Assembly: GCA_003225595.1 (NCBI GenBank)
Contig: QIAR01000547.1
Location: 1 to 5,112 of the forward strand
Reading direction: 5' to 3'
Length of the DNA: 5,112 bases
DNA from: Acidobacteriota bacterium
GTDB lineage: Bacteria; Acidobacteriota; Terriglobia; Terriglobales; Acidobacteriaceae
The position numbers were made by a program, and so were the translations under genes. The notes beneath the pieces were generated by a model. The model was not told where the DNA came from. It did no database searches and worked only from the letters and a program-made list of their open reading frames with translations. Of the stretch, positions 1 to 5,112 are shown piece after piece. Positions within the stretch are counted from its first letter, which is position 1, and each line of letters begins with the position of its first letter.

Positions 1-888
1 GGCCGAGAGAGATTCCGCGGAAAACGATGGTAAACCATGTATTACGCGGTGCGTGGGCAGAATTGCCAGCCCCGGGCTGTTCATGTTGACGAAGGTCATC
101 ATCGCCATTTCGTACGGAGCATCTTCGCCATCGCTCGGCCGCAGCAAGGCAGTAGCCGGGGTATGCTCGCGTGGAGCGCCGCCGCCTGCGGCAGCCGCCG
201 CGGTTGACTGTCTTTCATTGCGATAGTTGAGCGCAGTTTCATAGCGGTGGTGGCCATCGGCGATGATGAGTTTCTTGTCACGCATTTTGCTGCGGATGAG
301 ATTAATCACGCCTGGATCGGAAATCTTCCACACCCGGTGCAGCACGCCATCCTCGTCCGTGACTCCCATTGCCGGTGGTGTATGAGGCACGAGGAGTGCT
401 TCGATTTCCCCCGTGTCGCTATATAGCATGAAAATCTGGCCCAAATGAGCCCGTGTGGCGCGTAGCAAATCCAGTCGGTCGGCTTTTGGTTTCGGGAGGG
501 TCTGCTCGTGACGAAAAACGATTCCGGCGGAATAGTCCTCGACACGGCCCAACGCGATAAACCCGCGCCGCTCAGATTCCCCCTCCCCTCCCGGCATAGT
601 GAAATGTTGCGAGTAGGCGTAGATCGAGGGCTCCGGATCCTGGAGGAAAATGCCTTGGCGGCGCCAATCGAGAAAAAAGGAAGCGGCGCGCGTATAGACA
701 TTTTGGTGCATATTGTCCGCCGGCTCCCGCTTGCCGAGGATAATGCGCACGAGGTTGTATGGGCTTGCGGCGTAATATCTTTCCTGCATTACTTCGGTAA
801 TCTTGTCATAGGGCTGGGTAACCACCTGGGGGAGGAAAACGCGTTCTGCGTCATACCGGAGAGCGCGAAAAGGGGCAATGTTGGCCAT
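1..888 (-). CDS. DUF1015 family protein, N-terminal 296 residues (3' end beyond window)
   Basis: This is a conserved protein of unassigned function, probably cytosolic: the N-terminus (MANIAPFRALRYD) has no signal peptide and I see no membrane segment. The minus-strand frame stays open from the ATG at 888 to the window edge. Family-typical blocks appear in order: TQPYDKI (residues 24-30), SPYNLVRI (42-49), RHEQT followed by a KADRLDLLRAT stretch (126-144), the hallmark ADGHHRYETAL (210-220) and LPTHRVIHG (277-285). The His/Asp/Arg-rich ADGHHRY block looks like a catalytic or ligand site, but that is inference. Family members usually run a little over 400 residues, so roughly the last quarter is missing. 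An Ala/Gly-rich stretch (STAAAAAGGGAP, 228-239) looks like a flexible loop insertion. The 888 start is chosen because an in-frame TAA lies seven codons upstream; I see no clear Shine-Dalgarno. It is transcribed divergently from the VWA genes. The family call is secure; the biochemical role is not. Confidence 0.9.
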   Translation of the reverse strand, partial: MANIAPFRALRYDAERVFLPQVVTQPYDKITEVMQERYYAASPYNLVRIILGKREPADNMHQNVYTRAASFFLDWRRQGIFLQDPEPSIYAYSQHFTMPGGEGESERRGFIALGRVEDYSAGIVFRHEQTLPKPKADRLDLLRATRAHLGQIFMLYSDTGEIEALLVPHTPPAMGVTDEDGVLHRVWKISDPGVINLIRSKMRDKKLIIADGHHRYETALNYRNERQSTAAAAAGGGAPREHTPATALLRPSDGEDAPYEMAMMTFVNMNSPGLAILPTHRVIHGLPSFSAESLSA

Positions 889-1059
889 GGGAGCAGACTT
901 TGCATTTTAACAAGCCGGGCGCGGCTCGAGGTGTTCGTTCCAAAACGGAATTAGATGAACAAACTTATGCGCACTAACAGCATCGAAAGGCCGGAACAGA
1001 AGACTGAGAAAGACCTGACACAAAAATGACAAAAAGCTGAACCCACTGGCAAATTCCTG

Positions 1060-1068
1060 TGGTAGTAT
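1060..1068 (+). promoter_or_regulatory. Candidate extended -10 promoter element for the VWA operon
   Basis: TGGTAGTAT fits the extended -10 pattern TGn plus a four-of-six match to TATAAT. No recognisable -35 box lies 16-18 bp upstream. Transcription would begin near 1075, just before a GAGG at 1079-1082 and about 105 nt before the preferred ATG at 1181. This is a by-eye call; acidobacterial promoters are not well enough defined for more certainty. Confidence 0.22.
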
Positions 1069-1169
1069 CAGCGGCAACGAGGTACTTTTTATGGCCCGCC
1101 AATATGGGCGCGGGTCATCTCGGCCCAGGATCTTCGATCGCAACCCCCGGTTGGCCCCTCCCAGGACCC

Positions 1170-1172
1170 AGG
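1170..1172 (+). promoter_or_regulatory. Shine-Dalgarno supporting the ATG at 1181
   Basis: AGG lies 8 nt upstream of the ATG at 1181, a normal spacing. It helps decide the start because an in-frame ATG at 1091 also has a reasonable ribosome site (GAGG at 1079-1082, also 8 nt spacing). The 1181 start is preferred because it puts a standard signal peptide at the very N-terminus. Confidence 0.45.
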
Positions 1173-1180
1173 TAAATCCT

Positions 1181-2200
1181 ATGCTGCGCCTGAATGATTT
1201 CGCGACTCTTATTTTGTTACTCGCCCTGGCCCTTGTGCTGGGATGCCTCACAACCTCCGCCGCCTGGGCGCAAAACAGCACGGACGAAGTGCATGTCAAT
1301 CCGCGAGCCGAACCACCAGCTGTCAAGGATCAAAATTTTGTTGATCCCTCGGTGAAAACTCACGGTAAGCCGATGAAGGTGGACGTCGATTTGGTGCTGG
1401 TTCCAGTGACCATCACCGATCCCATGAATCGCCTGGTCACGGGACTCGACAAAGAGAATTTCTCACTATTCGAGGGCAAAGAGGCACAGTCGATCAAGAC
1501 ATTCTCCAGCGAGGATGCTCCGGTTTCGCTGGGCGTGATCTTCGACATGAGCGGCAGCATGAGCAGCAAGATCGAGCGGGCGCGCGAAGCGGTTGTGGAG
1601 TTCTTCAAGACCGCCAACCCGCAAGACGAATTTTTCATGATCACATTTGCCGATAAACCGGAGGAGATCGCGGATTTCACGCAGTCGGTCGAGGAGATCC
1701 AGGGGAAACTGGTGTACACAGTGCCCAAAGGCCGCACGGCGCTGCTGGATGCCATTTACCTGGGGATCAGCAAAATGCGGCAGGCGAAATTCTCTAAGAA
1801 GGCGCTGTTGATCATATCCGATGGTGGGGACAACCACAGCCGTTACACGGAAGGAGAGATCAAGTCGCTCGCCAAAGAGTCCGACGTGCTCATCTATGCG
1901 ATCGGCATTTACGACCACTATTTCCCTACGGAAGAGGAGCGCCTCGGTCCGGCACTGCTGACTGAAATTTCGGAACTGACTGGCGGGCGTACCTTTACTA
2001 TTGACAACCCCAACGATCTGGCCGACGTGGCTACAAAGATTGGTATCGAGCTGCGCAACCAATATGTGCTGGGTTACCGTCCAAAGAATGGAACACGTGA
2101 TGGCAAGTGGCGTAAGATAAAAGTAAAACTGATACCGCCCAAAGGGTTGCCCCCGCTACGGGTCTATGCCAAAACCGGATATTATGCACCGACGGAATAG
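1181..2200 (+). CDS. Secreted VWFA-related acidobacterial domain protein (first of a tandem pair)
   Basis: An exported protein of 339 residues, probably periplasmic or surface-attached, likely mediating metal-dependent protein binding; its partner is unknown. The N-terminus is a signal peptide with hydrophobic core residues 10-20. It offers either signal peptidase I cleavage after AWA (residue 30) or an imperfect lipobox VLGC ending at Cys22. A conserved beta-rich lead-in (about 66-108, including VTGLDKENFSLFEG) precedes the VWA domain (about 115-290). The metal-site motif is complete: DMSGS (Asp122, Ser124, Ser126), Thr186 in GRTALLDA and Asp214 in ISDGGDN. The C-terminus has the family's RNQYVLGYRP (292-301) and TGYYAP (332-337) signatures. 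This combination matches what I know as the 'VWFA-related Acidobacterial domain' family (TIGR03436). An in-frame ATG at 1091 would add 30 basic residues before the signal peptide, which is less likely. The gene overlaps the next one by 17 nt, so the two are almost certainly co-transcribed. Confidence 0.9.
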   Translation: MLRLNDFATLILLLALALVLGCLTTSAAWAQNSTDEVHVNPRAEPPAVKDQNFVDPSVKTHGKPMKVDVDLVLVPVTITDPMNRLVTGLDKENFSLFEGKEAQSIKTFSSEDAPVSLGVIFDMSGSMSSKIERAREAVVEFFKTANPQDEFFMITFADKPEEIADFTQSVEEIQGKLVYTVPKGRTALLDAIYLGISKMRQAKFSKKALLIISDGGDNHSRYTEGEIKSLAKESDVLIYAIGIYDHYFPTEEERLGPALLTEISELTGGRTFTIDNPNDLADVATKIGIELRNQYVLGYRPKNGTRDGKWRKIKVKLIPPKGLPPLRVYAKTGYYAPTE

Positions 2201-3311
2201 TCATGTCTTCCTGTTCATAGTCCTCTTTTTTTCGTCTGTCCTTTGCGTCCAGGCCCAAACCACAACCCCGGCGCAGTCTACACCGCAAACCTCCGCCCAA
2301 CAGCCGCAAGGGCCACGAGGCTCTGCTCCAGCCCAGCCGTCAGGACAGCAACCTACCCAGCCGGGGCAACCGAGTTCAGCCCCTCAGCAGGGCCAACAAC
2401 CCGCAGCGCCGGGTGGAGCGCCGGCCGAGGCAGGACAGTCGCCCGAAAGCAATGAGGGTGGTGTCTTCGTTTTCAAAAAAGAAGTGAACGAGGTAGTGCT
2501 GCACGCCACCGTCGTGGATGACAAGCAGCGCATGATTACGAACCTCGATAAAGGCGCATTCACCGTCCTCGAGGACGGCAAACCGCAAGCGATCACGTCC
2601 TTCCGCCACGAAGATATACCGGTGGCCATGGCGATCGTGATCGACAATTCGGGCTCCATGCGGGAAAAGCGCCCGAAGGTGAACCAGGCGGCACTGAATC
2701 TGGTGAGATCCAGCAATGCGCAGGATCAAGTATTCATCGTCAATTTCAACGATGAGTATTACCTAGATCAGGACTTTACTTCGAACATCAACCAGTTGAA
2801 AGAAGCGTTGGAGAAAATCGAAGCCCGTGGCGGCACGGCTTTGTACGACGCCGTGGTCGCGTCGGCCGACCACCTCAAGAAGAATGCCAAGCTGGAACGC
2901 AAGGTCTTGTTCGTAGTCACCGATGGTGAGGACAACGCCAGCCGCGAATCCCTGGAACAAGCAGTGCGGCGGTTGCAGGAAGAGAACGGTCCCACCGTTT
3001 ACGCCATCGGTCTGCTTGGAGAAGAAAAACAACGGCGCGCACATCGGGCTCTGCAGACCATGACCGAGAGGACCGGAGGCATTTCGTTCTTCCCCAGAAC
3101 GCTGGATGAAGTGGACGCCATCAGCAGGTCCGTAGCCCATGACATCCGCAATCAATATACGATTGGCTACAAGCCCACCAATCCGAAGAGTACGGGCGGT
3201 TACCGGGCCATCCACGTGGATGCCAGAGCCCACGGATATGGCAAGCTCACCGTCCGCACCAGAAGCGGGTACTACGCGGGTCAGGAGCGGGCTTCGAGCG
3301 GGCTGCACTAA
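2184..3311 (+). CDS. Secreted VWFA-related acidobacterial domain protein with Gln/Pro-rich linker (second of a tandem pair)
   Basis: A 375-residue paralog of the upstream gene, also exported. A signal peptide (MHRRN, then hydrophobic 8-21) probably ends at VQA-Q (residue 24/25). It is followed by a low-complexity linker rich in Gln, Pro, Ala, Ser and Gly (about 25-90), of the kind that spaces a domain away from a membrane or spans the cell wall. The conserved lead-in (about 98-140, with ITNLDKGAFTVLEDG) precedes the VWA domain (about 147-320). Metal-site residues are intact: DNSGS (Asp154, Ser156, Ser158), Thr218 in GGTALYDA and Asp247 in TDGED. C-terminal signatures RNQYTIGYKP (322-331) and SGYYAG (361-366) match the upstream protein. 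The start at 2184 lies inside the upstream gene, with only a weak GGA at 2177-2179, which suggests translational coupling. An in-frame ATG at 2166 would add six residues (MPKPDI) and cannot be excluded. The binding partner is unknown. Confidence 0.9.
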   Translation: MHRRNSHVFLFIVLFFSSVLCVQAQTTTPAQSTPQTSAQQPQGPRGSAPAQPSGQQPTQPGQPSSAPQQGQQPAAPGGAPAEAGQSPESNEGGVFVFKKEVNEVVLHATVVDDKQRMITNLDKGAFTVLEDGKPQAITSFRHEDIPVAMAIVIDNSGSMREKRPKVNQAALNLVRSSNAQDQVFIVNFNDEYYLDQDFTSNINQLKEALEKIEARGGTALYDAVVASADHLKKNAKLERKVLFVVTDGEDNASRESLEQAVRRLQEENGPTVYAIGLLGEEKQRRAHRALQTMTERTGGISFFPRTLDEVDAISRSVAHDIRNQYTIGYKPTNPKSTGGYRAIHVDARAHGYGKLTVRTRSGYYAGQERASSGLH

Positions 3312-3405
3312 ATCCGCTATTTGATCAATCCCATCACAATGCATTGTCACGTTGTGGAAGTGTAATTGACGCTGTGCCTCTGCTTCCGTACTCTGTAGAG
3401 TGCGA
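3312..3405. promoter_or_regulatory. Intergenic region upstream of the sulfur amino acid genes, with possible operator
   Basis: This 94-bp gap is the only place for a dedicated promoter of the downstream sulfur genes. It holds a perfect 12-bp palindrome (3336-3347). It also holds TTGACG at 3366-3371, a five-of-six -35 match with only a poor -10 (TACTCT at 3389-3394, 17 bp spacer). A short inverted repeat, ACTCT-GT-AGAGT (3390-3401), overlaps the likely ribosome site. No Rho-independent terminator with a T-run follows the VWA gene, so read-through from upstream is possible. Confidence 0.35.
3336..3347. repeat. Perfect 12-bp palindrome ACAATGCATTGT, candidate operator
   Basis: The sequence equals its own reverse complement over 12 bp, with no spacer. 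It is too short and loopless for a good RNA hairpin, so binding by a dimeric regulator is the more natural reading. It lies about 60 bp upstream of the cysteine synthase-like gene. The link to a sulfur-responsive regulator is inference only. Confidence 0.3.
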
Positions 3406-4353
3406 ATGAAAACGGACGAAGGCTCGCGCCTCCGCGTAGCTGATGACATCACCCAATTGGTCGGCGAAACACCCATTCTCCATTTCAGGAAACTTGTTCC
3501 TCCCGGATCGGCTGACGTGTATGCCAAGCTGGAGTACCTGAATCCGGGCGGCAGCGTCAAGGATCGCGCGGCAGTCGGCATCATTCAACGAGCTGAGGAG
3601 GAGGGGAAACTGCGCCCCCTGGGCACCATCGTAGAGGCGACGGCGGGGAACACCGGAATTGGCTTGGCGCTCATCGGAGTGAATCGCGGTTACAAAGTTG
3701 CACTATTCGTGCCAGAGCGCTTTTCGGAGGAAAAAGTGATGCTCATGCGAGCCCTTGGCGCAGAGGTGATTCGCACTCCCGACGCCGAGGGCATGGAAGG
3801 TGCAATCCAGCTGGCCAAAGAATTCGCGGCCGGCAATCCCAATGTTTTCATGGCATCCCAGTTCGAAAATCCTGCCAATCCTGACTACCACTACGAAACT
3901 ACTGCGTGCGAAATATTCGAACAAATGGAAGGCCGCATCGACGCCCTCGTAATCGGCGCCGGGACAGCAGGGACTTTCACCGGCGTGGCACGATACCTGA
4001 AACAACGGTTGTCTGACGTGCTGGCCATAGCCGTAGAAACCCAGGGGTCCGTACTTGGTGGTGGGCCGCCGGGGAAACACAAAGTGGAGGGGATCGGCAC
4101 AAGTTTCGTTCCCAAGAACTTTGATCCCACGGTGTGTGACGAAGTCATCATGGTCACTGACGCCGACGCCTTCGACATGGTGAAGAAGCTCGCAGCGCTT
4201 GAAGGCGTGCTATCCGGATCGAGTGGCGGAGCCAATATCCACGCTGCGCTCGAGGTTGCACGGCGTTTGAGGTCGGGGAAGCGCGTGATCACGATGATAC
4301 CGGACTCAGCCGAGCGATACTTATCTAAGAAAATTTTTGAAGGCGGAGTCTAG
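3406..4353 (+). CDS. PLP-dependent cysteine synthase / O-acetylserine-dependent cystathionine beta-synthase (MccA-like)
   Basis: A cytosolic fold-type II PLP enzyme of 315 residues, the usual length for the CysK/CysM/MccA group and without the regulatory domains of long cystathionine beta-synthases. It would replace the acetyl group of O-acetylserine with sulfide (giving cysteine) or homocysteine (giving cystathionine). Visible motifs are the PLP lysine Lys52 in GGSVKDR, the substrate loop TAGNTG (79-84), the phosphate-binding GAGTAGT (184-190), EGIGTSFVP (228-236) and the C-terminal PDSAERYLSK (299-308). The blocks VPERFSEEKVMLMRALGAE and TPDAEGMEGAI resemble, from memory, Bacillus subtilis MccA more than classical CysK. 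The next gene, an MccB-like enzyme, favours reverse transsulfuration. The ATG at 3406 is preferred (AGAG 5 nt upstream); a GTG at 3400 would add two residues. Family assignment is very safe; the choice between sulfide and homocysteine is not settled, so no symbol is given. Confidence 0.93.
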   Translation: MKTDEGSRLRVADDITQLVGETPILHFRKLVPPGSADVYAKLEYLNPGGSVKDRAAVGIIQRAEEEGKLRPLGTIVEATAGNTGIGLALIGVNRGYKVALFVPERFSEEKVMLMRALGAEVIRTPDAEGMEGAIQLAKEFAAGNPNVFMASQFENPANPDYHYETTACEIFEQMEGRIDALVIGAGTAGTFTGVARYLKQRLSDVLAIAVETQGSVLGGGPPGKHKVEGIGTSFVPKNFDPTVCDEVIMVTDADAFDMVKKLAALEGVLSGSSGGANIHAALEVARRLRSGKRVITMIPDSAERYLSKKIFEGGV

Positions 4354-4362
4354 GGAGATGGT

Positions 4363-4412
4363 GCAAGCAACGTCTCTACCGATGCCGCAGTTCGCGTAGA
4401 GACGCAGCTTGC
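4363..4412 (+). repeat. Strong intergenic hairpin with GTAGAGACG arms, between the two sulfur genes
   Basis: Left arm GCAAGC (4363-4368) plus CGTCTCTAC (4371-4379) pairs perfectly with GTAGAGACG (4396-4404) plus GCTTGC (4407-4412). This gives a 9-bp stem, a 2x2 internal loop (AA opposite CA) and a 6-bp stem, closed by a 16-nt loop. There is no T-run after it, so it does not look like a classic terminator. It could be an mRNA-stabilising or attenuating structure, or a copy of a dispersed palindromic (REP-like) repeat. It occupies most of the 82-bp spacer between the genes. The pairing is certain; its function is not. Confidence 0.75.
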
Positions 4413-4435
4413 TCGTTGAAAACACACCGAAAATC

Positions 4436-5112
4436 ATGCCCAAGAACAAACAAACAGGCTTTGCCACTCGCGCCATTCACGTTGGCCAGGAACCCGATCC
4501 ATCGACAGGTGCGGTGACGGTTCCCATCTACGCTACTTCCACATATGTTCAGCAGGAGTTGGGAAAGCACAAGGGTTACGAGTACTCGCGCGTTTCAAAT
4601 CCAACGCGCGACCGGCTTGAAAGAAACCTGGCTGCACTCGAGGGCGGCATCGGCTCACGGGTTTTCGCCAGTGGCATGGCTGCGATCAACGCGATCTGCA
4701 CCATGTTGAAAGCCGGCGATCACATGGTCTGCGGCCATGACTTATACGGCGGGGTGCCGCGGCTGTTCAATCAAGTGCTGGCGGGCTTCGGCATGGAGTT
4801 CACATATGTCGACACTTCTGTTGCGGCAAACGTGGAACGCGCTATCCGCAAGAACACGCGCATCGTCTACGTGGAGACGCCCACGAACCCGCTGATGACG
4901 TTAAGTGATATCCCTGCGATCAGCGAAGTATGCCATCGTAAGAAAATTGAATTAGTAGTGGACAACACTTTCATGTCTCCTTATTTCCAGCAGCCGATCG
5001 CGTTGGGTGCAGACATGGTAGTTCACTCCACGACCAAGTTTCTCAATGGCCACAGTGATGGGCTTGGCGGAGTGGTGGTGTGCACCAAAGCGGAGCAAGC
5101 CGAGAAGTTGGG
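4436..5112 (+). CDS. Cystathionine gamma-lyase / gamma-synthase family PLP enzyme, N-terminal 225 residues (3' end beyond window)
   Basis: A cytosolic fold-type I PLP enzyme of the Cys/Met metabolism family, which cleaves cystathionine to cysteine (gamma-lyase, MccB type) or makes it from an activated homoserine and cysteine (gamma-synthase). The frame is open to the right edge; about 225 of an expected 380-400 residues are present. Visible motifs are the family start GFATRAIHVGQEPD with VPIYATSTY, the cofactor-phosphate residues in YSR (Tyr50, Arg52), the PLP-stacking Tyr104 in DLYGG, VETPTNPLM (146-154), PLP-nitrogen Asp176 in VVDNTF and Schiff-base Lys201 in HSTTKFLNGHSD. The catalytic half is therefore complete. 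The ATG at 4436 is the first ATG after an in-frame TAG at 4397 and gives the expected N-terminus. There is no good Shine-Dalgarno, and the 23 nt between the upstream hairpin and the ATG are A-rich. Sequence alone does not separate lyase from synthase here; the upstream MccA-like gene makes lyase the likelier role. Confidence 0.92.
   Translation, partial: MPKNKQTGFATRAIHVGQEPDPSTGAVTVPIYATSTYVQQELGKHKGYEYSRVSNPTRDRLERNLAALEGGIGSRVFASGMAAINAICTMLKAGDHMVCGHDLYGGVPRLFNQVLAGFGMEFTYVDTSVAANVERAIRKNTRIVYVETPTNPLMTLSDIPAISEVCHRKKIELVVDNTFMSPYFQQPIALGADMVVHSTTKFLNGHSDGLGGVVVCTKAEQAEKL

Larger units (their letters stand above)
889..1180. other. Divergent intergenic region between DUF1015 and the VWA gene pair
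   Basis: About 290 bp with no convincing gene of its own. It should carry the promoters of both flanking transcription units. On the minus strand, TAAAAT (complement of 904-909) is a five-of-six match to a -10 box just upstream of the DUF1015 start, but I see no good -35 box at standard spacing. On the plus strand, a weak extended -10 candidate lies at 1060-1068. Positions 1091-1180 are open in frame with the VWA gene and could be either leader or an N-terminal extension. No tRNA, riboswitch or terminator with a T-run was recognised here. Confidence 0.6.

Noticed and set aside
508..954. Plus-strand open frame of 148 codons
   Set aside because: It lies almost entirely antisense to the DUF1015 gene, whose translation matches family motifs. 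The plus-strand product has no recognisable domain.
1094..1114. GC-rich short inverted repeat (GCCC...GGGC) near the alternative start at 1091
   Set aside because: The arms are only four to five bases in GC-rich DNA and the longer pairing needs a bulge, so it is within chance expectation.
1466..2062. Minus-strand open frame of 198 codons inside the first VWA gene
   Set aside because: It is a shadow of a confirmed VWA coding frame, with no recognisable motifs of its own.
3366..3394. TTGACG / TACTCT as a sigma70 promoter
   Set aside because: The -35 is good and the spacer is 17 bp, but the -10 matches only three of six. The start point would fall almost on the ATG at 3406, leaving no ribosome site.
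2763..3584. Minus-strand open frame of 273 codons across the second VWA gene and into the cysteine synthase-like gene
   Set aside because: It is long but antisense to two well-supported genes. The product shows no domain, and the length is explained by the high-GC codon bias of the sense genes.
4363..4435. Rho-independent terminator or SAM/T-box type riboswitch upstream of the gamma-lyase-like gene
   Set aside because: The hairpin is not followed by a T-run, the spacer is too short for a SAM or T-box element, and no conserved riboswitch core is visible.

Overview
The window looks like ordinary chromosomal DNA from an Acidobacteriota member (Terriglobia-like). The strongest clue is a tandem pair of secreted proteins of the 'VWFA-related Acidobacterial domain' type, a family known for paralogous expansion in that phylum. 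Supporting clues are moderately high GC, standard signal peptides and long clean reading frames. I see no rRNA, tRNA, CRISPR array, transposase or phage gene.

Layout. Positions 1-888 (minus strand) hold the first 296 codons of a DUF1015-family protein whose C-terminus lies off the left edge. A 292-bp divergent intergenic region (889-1180) separates it from two overlapping plus-strand genes (1181-2200 and 2184-3311). Both encode exported proteins with complete VWA metal-site (MIDAS) motifs. They share the same C-terminal signature but differ in the N-terminal region: the first has an ambiguous lipobox, the second a Gln/Pro-rich linker. A 94-bp gap containing a 12-bp perfect palindrome leads to a second plus-strand pair. 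This is a PLP-dependent cysteine synthase/cystathionine beta-synthase-like enzyme (3406-4353), then a cystathionine gamma-lyase/gamma-synthase family enzyme (4436 to beyond the right edge). Their 82-bp spacer carries a strong hairpin with 9 + 6 bp arms.

Function. The last two genes probably form a sulfur amino acid operon. The first enzyme resembles Bacillus MccA (O-acetylserine-dependent cystathionine beta-synthase) and the second resembles MccB (cystathionine gamma-lyase). Together they would make cysteine from homocysteine by reverse transsulfuration. A plain cysteine synthase plus cystathionine gamma-synthase pair cannot be excluded from sequence alone. The VWA pair probably works in the periplasm or at the cell surface with unknown partners, and the DUF1015 protein has no established function.

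I found no convincing novel multi-gene system. The items most worth a second look are the hairpin repeat at 4363-4412, the tandem VWA paralogs, the unresolved start of the first of them, and the palindrome upstream of the sulfur genes.
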